From NCBI RefSeq assembly GCF_039994875.1, contig NZ_CP121196.1, positions 3,286,001-3,350,000 of the forward strand: DNA of 64,000 nucleotides. Reading direction: 5' to 3'. The notes under the pieces are model-generated. The model was not told the origin of the DNA. It was given only the letters and a program-made list of their open reading frames with translations, and did no database searches. The translations under genes were made by a program, and so were the position numbers. Below, piece by piece: positions 9,492 through 17,428 of the stretch (position 1 is the first letter of the stretch; each line of letters begins with the position of its first letter). Origin of the DNA: Telmatobacter sp. DSM 110680. GTDB lineage: Bacteria; Acidobacteriota; Terriglobia; Terriglobales; Acidobacteriaceae.

Positions 9492-10701
9492 GCGGTCGGA
9501 AGGTAAGCAAGCATATGCGGCGGAAATAGCAGAAGTCCGGCAATCCATTGATCGGCTTGCGGTCTGGCTGGAGACACATGACTATCGCGGCTACGACACA
9601 TTTGACGGGTTGAGTTCGCCACTCCTGCGCCCTCTGACTTTTGAGACGAAATTCGGACGCACCGTATTGTTACAAGGTGTGCGCAGATTTCCGATCAATC
9701 TTCGGCCGCTCTTGCGAATTCCGGCGGAGAAATCCACCAAGGGGATGGGTTTTTTGGCGAGGGGATTTATTCGATTGCATCAAGCAACCGGCGAGCCGGC
9801 TTGGTCGGACAAGGCGAGATTTGCATTGCAGTGGTTAATCGATCACCAATCTGCGGGTTATAGCGGTGCATGCTGGGGCAATCACTTCGATTATCAGTCA
9901 AGAGGTTTTTATCTAAAGCGCGGTGTCCCAACCGTGGTATGGACATCGCTGATTGGTCATGCGTTTCTTGATGGTTATGACCATTTCAAGGATGACCGAT
10001 ACCTGGAGATCGCGATCAGTGCTTGCGAACATATAATGCGCGATGTAAAGACCTTCCCGGATGGCGAAGGGCGCTGCATTGCGTACGTCCCAGGCATGGA
10101 CACCCAGGTGCACAACGCGAGCACACTTTCTGCGAGCCTGTTGGGGAGAACGTATTCCTATACAAAAAACGAATCCTACCGTGAATTAGCAAAGCAGGCA
10201 ATTCAATACACGTCACAACACCAGAGGGAGAGTGGTGCCTGGTATTACGGTGAGCGCGAGGACATGCACTGGGTCGACAATTTCCACTCTGCATATGTAC
10301 TCGACTGTTTCCTTCGCTACGAAGAAAGTACGGGAGACAAGCGCTTTCATGAGAGCATGATGAAGGGCTACAGATACTGGAAGGAAACGTTTTTTTGCGG
10401 GGACGGCACACCCCGATATTACGATCGCAAAACTCTTCCGATTGATATTCAATGCGCGTCGCAGGCGATCGATACCTTGGTGTACTTCAGCGATATAGAC
10501 CAGAGTGCCTTAGATATGGCTGTGAGAGTTGCAAAATGGACTATCGCCCACATGCAAGACTCCAGCGGCTATTTTTACTATCGCCGCTACTCTTCACGCA
10601 TAGTCAACAAAACACCTACGCTGCACTGGGGACAGGCCACTATGATGTGCGCTCTAGCCAATCTTTACAAATCGCTGAATGGAAAATCCAACCGTGCCTA
10701 A
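9463..10701 (+). CDS. Alpha/alpha-barrel protein of a polysaccharide locus (six-hairpin glycosidase-like)
   Basis: A 412-residue soluble protein without a signal peptide. It shows repeated helix-hairpin segments rich in W, Y and H (for example KSTKGMGFLARGFIRLHQAT, WGNHFDYQSRG, DMHWVDNFHSAYVLDC, LHWGQATMMCALANLY), the pattern of (alpha/alpha)6 barrels found in glycoside hydrolases, polysaccharide lyases and some sugar epimerases. It overlaps algD by 29 bp and is itself overlapped by 23 bp by the next glycosyltransferase, so the three are translationally linked. A role on a uronic acid intermediate, such as C5 epimerisation, is possible but is only inferred from this coupling. I cannot name the family with certainty. 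Confidence 0.7.
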   Translation: MVAMMAFVGERSEGKQAYAAEIAEVRQSIDRLAVWLETHDYRGYDTFDGLSSPLLRPLTFETKFGRTVLLQGVRRFPINLRPLLRIPAEKSTKGMGFLARGFIRLHQATGEPAWSDKARFALQWLIDHQSAGYSGACWGNHFDYQSRGFYLKRGVPTVVWTSLIGHAFLDGYDHFKDDRYLEIAISACEHIMRDVKTFPDGEGRCIAYVPGMDTQVHNASTLSASLLGRTYSYTKNESYRELAKQAIQYTSQHQRESGAWYYGEREDMHWVDNFHSAYVLDCFLRYEESTGDKRFHESMMKGYRYWKETFFCGDGTPRYYDRKTLPIDIQCASQAIDTLVYFSDIDQSALDMAVRVAKWTIAHMQDSSGYFYYRRYSSRIVNKTPTLHWGQATMMCALANLYKSLNGKSNRA

Positions 10702-11944
10702 GATCAAAAAGGTCCTCATTATTGTTGAGAATATGTCGGTTCCTTTTGACGACCGCGTGTGGAAGGAAGCGACGACGTTGCGCAGCTCTGGCTATCAGGT
10801 ATCTGTGCTGTGCCCTCGTGGCTACGGAAGCACCGCGACTTATGAATTGCTGGAAGGCGTCCATATTTACCGTCATCCTATGCCCGCAGAGGGAAACAGC
10901 GCCCTCGGCTTTATTTGGGAGTTTGGATGGGCGCTTATCTGGGAGTTCATTTTCGCGTGGTGGATATTTGCCCGGCGTGGCTTTCAAGTCATCCAGGGGT
11001 GCAATCCGCCAGACAATATCTTTCTGGTAGCGCTCCCTTTCAAATTGGTCGGGGTGAAGTATATCTTCGATCACCACGATGTTGTCCCGGAACTCTATCA
11101 ATCAAAATTCGGCCAAAAGGGGGTTCTTTACAGGATTCAGGTAATGCTAGAGGCGCTTACATATCGCTTCAGTAATGTAGTGATGGCAACCAATGAAAGC
11201 TATCGACAGCTCGCGATAACGCGCGGCCATCGAGATCCCCAGAATGTGTTTGTGGTTCGTAATGGACCAGACTTGGTCAAGTTTAAAGCGGTTCAGCCGA
11301 ATCCGAACTTGAAGTATGGCAAGCCATATCTCGTGGGATATGTGGGAAACATGAGCACCCAGGAGGGTCTCGAACTTCTCATTGAGGCCGCACAGCACAT
11401 TAAGGAATCGGGGCGTCAAGACGTGCACTTCACATGTGTTGGCGGGGGGCCTGGACTTGCAACGCTACGAAAGATGGTCGAGGATCTTCATTTGGAGGAT
11501 GTCATGAACTTCACAGGCCGCGTTCCGGTAGAACTCCTGCTTGAGATTCTATCGACGGCGGATGTGTGCGTGAATCCTGACAAGCCGTGCGCTATGAACG
11601 ATATGTCCACAATGATCAAGATCATGGAGTACATGGCGTTGGCGAAGCCGATAGTTCAATTTGATCTGAAGGAGGGGCGGTACAGTGCCGAAAACGCTTC
11701 TCTGTACTGCGAAAATGACAAGCTCTCCGTCGGGTTGGCCGAGAAGATTCTTTGGCTATTGGATAATCCCGAGGAAAGAAAAGCGATGGGAGAGCGTGGC
11801 CGTGAACGAGTTGTGAAGGATTTGGCGTGGGAACACTCAGTGCCAAATCTTCTTGCGGCATATGAGCGTGCGTTCAGCGATTCTTCGGGCGGGGAAGTGA
11901 CCGCGATGCCAAAAGAATCTGAATCAGAAGAGAGATGTTCCTGA
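10679..11944 (+). CDS. Glycosyltransferase family 4 (WbuB-like)
   Basis: A GT-B fold glycosyltransferase of 421 residues. The N-terminal donor-independent domain starts KVLIIVENMSVPFDDRVWKEA, typical of the WbuB/GT4 branch that includes L-FucNAc and mannosaminuronate transferases. The C-terminal domain has GYVGNMSTQEGLELLIEAA and the conserved KIMEYMALAKPIV segment near residues 312-325 that carries the donor-contacting glutamate. It overlaps the preceding gene by 23 bp. Given the AlgD neighbour, transfer of a uronic acid is a reasonable guess, but specificity is not readable. The 48 bp that follow lead into the ABC exporter genes. Confidence 0.88.
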   Translation: MENPTVPKIKKVLIIVENMSVPFDDRVWKEATTLRSSGYQVSVLCPRGYGSTATYELLEGVHIYRHPMPAEGNSALGFIWEFGWALIWEFIFAWWIFARRGFQVIQGCNPPDNIFLVALPFKLVGVKYIFDHHDVVPELYQSKFGQKGVLYRIQVMLEALTYRFSNVVMATNESYRQLAITRGHRDPQNVFVVRNGPDLVKFKAVQPNPNLKYGKPYLVGYVGNMSTQEGLELLIEAAQHIKESGRQDVHFTCVGGGPGLATLRKMVEDLHLEDVMNFTGRVPVELLLEILSTADVCVNPDKPCAMNDMSTMIKIMEYMALAKPIVQFDLKEGRYSAENASLYCENDKLSVGLAEKILWLLDNPEERKAMGERGRERVVKDLAWEHSVPNLLAAYERAFSDSSGGEVTAMPKESESEERCS

Positions 11945-11992
11945 TTTTTGCATTGAACCTGTCTATCTCTTAGATGTGGCTGGCTCAACTAT

Positions 11993-12859
11993 ATGAGCGG
12001 ACCCAACGAAAGCCGATCGCATCCGATCAAACTGGAAAACATGAGCGAACTAGTAATTGAGGCAGGTCGCACCGAGCGACAGTATTGGTTGGACCTTTGG
12101 CGCTATCGCGAGTTGTTTTATTTTCTTGCATGGCGAGATCTGCTTGTTCGTTATAAGCAAACAGTTGTGGGTATTAGCTGGTCTTTAATCCGTCCGCTCC
12201 TGACTATGTTGATCCTGAGCGTCGTATTCGGAAAACTGGGTAAAATGCCGTCCGGTGGAGTCCCTTATCCTTTGCTCGTGTTCTGCGGGATGCTTCCGTG
12301 GATGTTTTTTTCAACGTCATTGTCGGAGTGTGGGAACAGTCTTGTGCAGAACGCGTCGCTGATCTCGAAGATTTACTTTCCTCGCCTCGTAATCATCGTC
12401 AGCAGTGTGATAACGAGCTTTGTTGACTTTATGATCTCAGCAGGGTTTTTAGCTGCTCTGATGATGTGGTATCACTACAGGCCGCCTGTCGCAGTGGTGC
12501 TGCTACCTTTCTTGGTTCTACTTGCTTTTGGGGTTTCCCTTGGTGTTGGCTTGTGGATCGCAGCACTTATGGTTGAATATCGAGACTTTCGCATCATAGT
12601 GCCGTTTTTGGTTCAGTTCGGTTTGTACATATCTCCGGTTGGTTTTCAAAGCAGTGTGGTCCCGGCAAGATATCAGTTGCTCTTTTCCCTGAATCCGATG
12701 GTTGGCGTCATTGATGGTTTCCGCTGGTGTCTGTTGGGGACGCAAGGGCCTGCAATGTGGAGGAGCTTGACCGTTGCTCTGATCGACGTTGTGGTTCTTC
12801 TTGTTACTGGAATCTGGTACTTTCGAAAGACCGAACGAACCTTTGCTGACGTAATCTGA
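11993..12859 (+). CDS. wzm: ABC-2 type polysaccharide exporter permease (Wzm-like)
   Basis: A 288-residue inner-membrane protein with an N-terminal amphipathic region (WRYRELFYFLAWRDLLVRYKQT) and six predicted spans, the standard layout of O-antigen/capsule ABC permeases (PF01061). The phrase GISWSLIRPLLTMLILSVVFGKL is characteristic. It lies 19 bp upstream of the ATPase gene, its obligate partner. Together they export a completed undecaprenyl-linked glycan chain. The ATG at 12042 is an alternative start that would remove 16 residues. Partner and family are clear; the exported glycan is unknown. Confidence 0.9.
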   Translation: MSGPNESRSHPIKLENMSELVIEAGRTERQYWLDLWRYRELFYFLAWRDLLVRYKQTVVGISWSLIRPLLTMLILSVVFGKLGKMPSGGVPYPLLVFCGMLPWMFFSTSLSECGNSLVQNASLISKIYFPRLVIIVSSVITSFVDFMISAGFLAALMMWYHYRPPVAVVLLPFLVLLAFGVSLGVGLWIAALMVEYRDFRIIVPFLVQFGLYISPVGFQSSVVPARYQLLFSLNPMVGVIDGFRWCLLGTQGPAMWRSLTVALIDVVVLLVTGIWYFRKTERTFADVI

Positions 12860-12878
12860 CAGACTTTGAGCTTCTTAT

Positions 12879-14198
12879 ATGACTTCTCCATCCTCTGATC
12901 TTGCCATCAGAATTGAAAATCTCGGAAAGCGATACACCATTGGTCACAAGAGAGCCAACGGCGATGGATTGCGCCACGCGATTGAAGGTGCTCTTCGCTC
13001 GCCGGGCAAATGGTTCAAGCAATATCAGGAGAACAAGATGCGGGAGACCGACTTTTGGGCTCTGCGAGGTGTGTCTCTCGAAGTGAAACGGGGCGATGTG
13101 GTGGGGCTGGTTGGCCGCAACGGGGCGGGGAAGAGCACGCTGCTGAAGTTGTTGAGCCGGATTACGGCGCCGACCGAAGGACGAATTGTTCTCGACGGCC
13201 GTTTCGCCAGCCTGCTTGAGGTGGGAACAGGGTTTCACCAGGAGTTGACGGGGCGAGAAAATATCTTTCTTAACGGTGCAATTCTGGGTATGAGTCGCGC
13301 AGAGATCGTCCGCAAGTTCGATGAAATCGTTGCCTTCTCCGAGATTGAAGAATTCTTAGATACGCCCGTCAAACGCTACTCGTCAGGCATGTATGTTCGA
13401 CTAGCGTTTGCAGTGGCGGCGCACTTGGATCCTGAAATTTTGATTGTTGATGAGGTGCTCGCGGTTGGTGATTCGGCTTTTCAAAAGAAGTGTCTTGGAA
13501 AGATGGGAAACTTCGCACAAAGCGGCAGAACGGTACTGTTCGTTAGCCATAATCTGGACGCGGTCCGAAGTTTATGTCAGAGAGCGATCTGGATGGAACG
13601 CGGGAAGGTTCGTAAAGACGGTGAAGTAAATGACGTTATTAGCTCATACTTTGACAGCACTTCGCGTGATTTCCTCTACTCTTGTTCAAATTCCGAATAT
13701 GGTTTGGTCATCAAGAACGTGATTCTAAAAGACGATCGAGGCGAGATTAGTGGTCGGTTCCGACCCGGCGACGACCTGGTTGTCGAGATTTCATACGAGG
13801 CACAACAGCGGATCGAAGAACCTAACGTAGCATTGGGGATTTTGGGGGCTAACGGCCCATGTTTCACATCCAATATGCTGCTAGATGGACATCGGCCTAC
13901 TTGCCTTGAAGGCGAAGGAAAGATAACGTGCAGATTCAAGTCAGTTCCCTTACTGCCTCAAAACTATCGAGTCAATATGAGCATCCGAGCCTCGAACGGA
14001 GTTGATCTGATTATCCGCTATCAGGAAGTTGCCCTATTTAGTGTGGTCGGGGATCTTGCCGATTTTGGATATAAAGGAGAATATTTAAAATGGGCACGCA
14101 ACTCGACGCCTGTTGTCGTGCCTTATGAGTGGCTGTTACCTGACGGCACTCATGCAGCGGTGTCGTTGTCTCGGACGGTGGCGGCGTTGCAGGGATGA
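12879..14198 (+). CDS. wzt: ABC polysaccharide exporter ATPase with C-terminal glycan-binding domain (Wzt-like)
   Basis: A 439-residue ATPase. Walker A is at residues 79-86 (GRNGAGKS), the signature motif SSGM at 168-171, and Walker B ILIVDE at 187-192. Residues from about 260 to the end form a beta-rich domain like Wzt_C, which in known systems recognises the capped non-reducing end of the glycan and so couples chain termination to export. The AAPTEGRI-type region before the signature and the GTGFHQELTGRENI stretch are typical of the O-antigen branch. The gene after it begins just past this stop codon. Confidence 0.92.
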   Translation: MTSPSSDLAIRIENLGKRYTIGHKRANGDGLRHAIEGALRSPGKWFKQYQENKMRETDFWALRGVSLEVKRGDVVGLVGRNGAGKSTLLKLLSRITAPTEGRIVLDGRFASLLEVGTGFHQELTGRENIFLNGAILGMSRAEIVRKFDEIVAFSEIEEFLDTPVKRYSSGMYVRLAFAVAAHLDPEILIVDEVLAVGDSAFQKKCLGKMGNFAQSGRTVLFVSHNLDAVRSLCQRAIWMERGKVRKDGEVNDVISSYFDSTSRDFLYSCSNSEYGLVIKNVILKDDRGEISGRFRPGDDLVVEISYEAQQRIEEPNVALGILGANGPCFTSNMLLDGHRPTCLEGEGKITCRFKSVPLLPQNYRVNMSIRASNGVDLIIRYQEVALFSVVGDLADFGYKGEYLKWARNSTPVVVPYEWLLPDGTHAAVSLSRTVAALQG

Positions 14199-14277
14199 AT
14201 TTACCGAAGTCTATCGATGCTTACTCATGTATCGTTTGGTGTCACCAGGGGAAAACCAAGCTGCTCAGAGAATACAG

Positions 14278-15624
14278 ATGATCGATGCCTCAGCGCTCTC
14301 GGTTAGGACGGCGCCTAAAAAGCTATTCTTTATTGGTGACAATCGATGCAGCGTGAACTGGGGCCGCGGCGCTAGCATAGCTTTGACTCAGCTATTGGAA
14401 AAGACATTCGAATTCACTGGCCGAGTTACCGGAGAATCATTTGTGTTGGGAACTACCGATGCAGGTTACATCGATACGTTGATCCCACCTAAACATCATG
14501 GACTGTTCAAATATCTGTTTCAACGACGATGGCGTCGGCCCGTAAGCTGGTACATTCGGATCGAAGAGATGTGTGGGGCTCGTGATTTCATTTCTGAAGA
14601 TCCCTCCGTCAGCATCGACAACCTCATGACTTACAAAAAGGGGCATGCTGAGCTAACTAGAATTTACGAACAAGCCAAGAATGCAGACATGATTGTGGTT
14701 GACGGCGATGGTGACATCATTTTTTCGACGCCGCCGCGACGAGAGACTCTCTTTATACTTGCCATGATCGAGCTTGGCATTCGATTGGGCAAGCCCGTCT
14801 TCCTTGTTAATTCGATGATTTCAGATTGTCCCTTGACGGGTAGAAATGTCGCGACCCTTGCGGCGGCAGGGCGTCTGCTTGCTCAATGTAAAGCTGTATC
14901 GCTTCGCGATCCAGAATCTCTGGAGTACGTTCAGAATGCGATGCCGCAAGTGAACTGCAGTCTGATTCCAGACTCGCTCTTCCTGTGGCATTCAATTTTC
15001 CAACCTGAGTCTTCGCACCCTCCAGTGAATGGCGATTTCTTGTTGCCGCATCCAGAGAGGGATGAGTACTGGGGCAAACTAGACTTTTCCAAGCCGTACG
15101 TATGCATCGGAGGCGGAGCGTTGGCCGCCACGGCACCCGATAGATCTGTTGAATGCTACTCAAGGCTTGTTGATGAGGTCAGGAAGCTCGGATGTCAAGT
15201 GTACTTGACCGAAAACGACGTACCAGATTCGTTTCTGCAACGAGTTGGAAAAGCGAAAGATGTTGGAGTTGTTCCAGTGGATGCACCTATACTCTCATGC
15301 GGCGCTGTTTTAGCGCACGCACGGTTATTCATTTCCGGACGATACCACCCGTCAATTCTTGCCTCGCTAGGCGGCACTCCTTGTATCTTTCTTGGATCTC
15401 ATGCGCACAAGATGCGCAGCCTTTCACGAGTGCTTGAATATGACGATCAGGACGAGTTCAACGCGTTTCCAGATGAATCTGACTCGAAGGAGATTGTTGC
15501 GAGAGCGCGAAAGTATCTGGATCATGGCGCAGTGTTGCGAACCCGCATCTCGCAGGTAGCGAAGCGGCGCAGCGATGAAGCGGCGAGTTTGCCGGAGTTT
15601 CTTATGCGTCATATGGACAATTGA
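14278..15624 (+). CDS. Polysaccharide pyruvyl transferase family protein
   Basis: A protein of about 448 residues with the GT-B-like layout of polysaccharide pyruvyl transferases (PF04230): LFFIGDNRCSVNWGRGASIALTQ at the N-terminus, ADMIVVDGDGDIIF, LLAQCKAVSLRDPESLEYV, CIGGGALA, and a C-terminal ARLFISGRYHPSILASLGGTPCIFL. These enzymes put a ketal pyruvate on a sugar, often as a charged cap. The frame is open further upstream into the end of the ATPase gene, but the protein homology begins after the ATG chosen here; ATG 14227 is an alternative. Its place right after Wzt could fit a terminal modification recognised by the Wzt C-domain, which is inference. Confidence 0.8.
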   Translation: MIDASALSVRTAPKKLFFIGDNRCSVNWGRGASIALTQLLEKTFEFTGRVTGESFVLGTTDAGYIDTLIPPKHHGLFKYLFQRRWRRPVSWYIRIEEMCGARDFISEDPSVSIDNLMTYKKGHAELTRIYEQAKNADMIVVDGDGDIIFSTPPRRETLFILAMIELGIRLGKPVFLVNSMISDCPLTGRNVATLAAAGRLLAQCKAVSLRDPESLEYVQNAMPQVNCSLIPDSLFLWHSIFQPESSHPPVNGDFLLPHPERDEYWGKLDFSKPYVCIGGGALAATAPDRSVECYSRLVDEVRKLGCQVYLTENDVPDSFLQRVGKAKDVGVVPVDAPILSCGAVLAHARLFISGRYHPSILASLGGTPCIFLGSHAHKMRSLSRVLEYDDQDEFNAFPDESDSKEIVARARKYLDHGAVLRTRISQVAKRRSDEAASLPEFLMRHMDN

Positions 15625-15663
15625 GCGGTGTGGATCGCGAGATCATCTGAGAATGAGCAAACA

Positions 15664-16296
15664 ATGAGTTCAATTGTCGTTGTCGGCGGTGGTGGCCATG
15701 CCAAAGTCGTGATCAGTATTCTGCGGAAGCTGAACCGTTACCGCATTATCGGATATAGCGATTTGAAGGATAATGGGACATTACTGGGAGCGCCTTATCT
15801 CGGGACGGATGAGGCGCTTAGCCCATCGGCTCTGAACCAAACGGAGTGTGAGGCGGTATTGGCGGTCGGCCAGGTTGGCTTTGGAACTTCGCGGTGTGAA
15901 CTCTGGATGCGATTGAGATCGCTTTCGTTATCCTTTCCCTTTATTGTCTCTCCTGACGCCATCGTGAACGAGGGAGTCAAAGTTGATGGGGGCGTAACGG
16001 TGATGGACGGAGCGATCGTCAACAGTGGGGCAACGATTGGCTACGGCGCGATCGTGAATACTCACAGCATCATCGAACACGATGTCATTCTTGCAGATTG
16101 GGTGCACGTCGCCCCCGGAGCTACAGTTTGTGGCGGGGTCAAGGTGGGACGCTATTCCATGATTGGGGCGGGAGCCACTGTGATTGAAGGATTAGCCATC
16201 GCTGAACATTGTCTGGTCGGCGCAGGATCTACCGTCGTTGAAGATATCACGGAGCCGGGCGTCTATGTGGGTAGCCCCGCCCGGCGAATTAGATAG
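15664..16296 (+). CDS. Sugar O/N-acetyltransferase, PglD/NeuD family
   Basis: A 210-residue enzyme. An N-terminal Rossmann-like segment (VVVGGGGHAKVVISIL) is followed by a left-handed beta-helix of hexapeptide repeats (VNEGVKVDGGVTVMDGAIVNSGATIGYGAIVN and onward) and the terminal GVYVGSPARRI. This is the PglD/NeuD/LegH family, which transfers acetyl from acetyl-CoA to an amino or hydroxyl group of a sugar. The catalytic base is normally a His in the helix, and SIIEHDV holds a fitting His. It sits 7 bp upstream of neuB, so it probably acts in the nonulosonic acid pathway either as LegH-like N-acetyltransferase or NeuD-like O-acetyltransferase. The ATG chosen matches the family N-terminus; an upstream GTG (15628) is less likely. 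Confidence 0.85.
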   Translation: MSSIVVVGGGGHAKVVISILRKLNRYRIIGYSDLKDNGTLLGAPYLGTDEALSPSALNQTECEAVLAVGQVGFGTSRCELWMRLRSLSLSFPFIVSPDAIVNEGVKVDGGVTVMDGAIVNSGATIGYGAIVNTHSIIEHDVILADWVHVAPGATVCGGVKVGRYSMIGAGATVIEGLAIAEHCLVGAGSTVVEDITEPGVYVGSPARRIR

Positions 16297-16303
16297 GAAC
16301 CTC

Positions 16304-17314
16304 ATGAAGCACGTGTTCGTCATCGCCGAAGCTGGAGTCAATCACAATGGATCGTTGGATCTCGCATTGCAACTTCTCGATGCCGCGAAGGCTTGCGGAG
16401 CAGATGCAGTAAAGTTCCAGACTTTCCGGGCTGAATTGCTGGCAACTCGTTCGGCGCGGAAGGCACCCTATCAGGACCGCACGACATCGACTTCGGAATC
16501 ACAGTTTGAAATGTTGCAACGCCTCCAATTGGGCGCCGACGACCATCGTACTTTAATCCAACATTGTCGAGAGATTGGCATCCAATTTCTGTCGAGCCCG
16601 TTTGATACCGAGAGTGCCGACTTGCTCGATGAATTGGGTGTCCCGCTCTACAAAGTGCCGTCCGGTGAGATTACCAACCTACCATTCCTTCGTCACTTGG
16701 CGCACAAGAAGAAGCCATTGATAGTGTCTACGGGCATGTCCACTCTTGGCGAGGTTGAAGAGGCTGTTCAGGTTCTTCAGGACGAAGCAGCGAATCGAAT
16801 CACGCTTCTGCATTGTGTGACCGAGTATCCAGCACCCTTTGATGAGGTCAACCTCCGTGCGATGTTGACACTCAAGGCAGCATTTGGTCTTCCCGTTGGC
16901 TACTCAGATCACACGGCGGGCATAGAAGTTGCGGTAGCTGCTGTTGCTCTGGGCGCGGAGGTTATTGAAAAGCATCTCACGATGGACCGTTCGCTTTCTG
17001 GCCCTGACCATCATGCATCCCTCGAGCCGAATGAATTCGAAAAGATGGTTGCAGCAATCCGCCACGTTGAGTCTGCTCTTGGCACTGGTATTAAGAGTCC
17101 CGCCCCTTGCGAACTTCAGAACCTTCCAGTTGCGCGCAAGAGCGTTGTCTCTTCTCGGGCCCTTCGGGTTGGGCACCGAATTGTAAGAGACGACCTGGAA
17201 ATCAAACGGCCAGGTAACGGTTTGGCTCCCAAATTTCTGCCGGCTTTGATTGGGCTTACATTACGCACAAGCGTCGACCGAGACGAGGTGTTGACGTGGA
17301 ATCATTTCGCTTGA
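16304..17314 (+). CDS. neuB: N-acetylneuraminate/legionaminate synthase (NeuB family)
   Basis: Condenses phosphoenolpyruvate with a six-carbon N-acyl sugar to make a nine-carbon nonulosonic acid. The TIM-barrel domain begins FVIAEAGVNHNGSLDLA and has GADAVKFQTF, VPSGEITNLPFL, STGMSTLGEVEEAV, LLHCVTEYPAP and GYSDHTAGIEV. The C-terminal antifreeze-like SAF domain (ARKSVVSSRALRVGHRI...) covers about the last 60 residues. Length (336) is normal. AGGAAC lies just before the ATG. Sequence alone does not separate the sialic, legionaminic and pseudaminic branches; the neighbours (NeuC-type epimerase, CBS-nucleotidyltransferase) fit the legionaminic-like branch best. Confidence 0.92.
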   Translation: MKHVFVIAEAGVNHNGSLDLALQLLDAAKACGADAVKFQTFRAELLATRSARKAPYQDRTTSTSESQFEMLQRLQLGADDHRTLIQHCREIGIQFLSSPFDTESADLLDELGVPLYKVPSGEITNLPFLRHLAHKKKPLIVSTGMSTLGEVEEAVQVLQDEAANRITLLHCVTEYPAPFDEVNLRAMLTLKAAFGLPVGYSDHTAGIEVAVAAVALGAEVIEKHLTMDRSLSGPDHHASLEPNEFEKMVAAIRHVESALGTGIKSPAPCELQNLPVARKSVVSSRALRVGHRIVRDDLEIKRPGNGLAPKFLPALIGLTLRTSVDRDEVLTWNHFA

Positions 17315-17428
17315 GGCGGATTAACGCATTTGTGGTAACAGCAACCCTACCTGGCTTTGTGGGTTGAAGTTGAACGGTCGCTGAAGGAACCCCGTGCTCT
17401 GCGACATCGTTGCAATTTGGAGGCGCTT

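Noticed and set aside
10452..11030. 192-codon + strand frame overlapping two genes
   Set aside because: It lies in another frame of the alpha/alpha-barrel and GT4 genes, which have clear domain content; no ribosome site.
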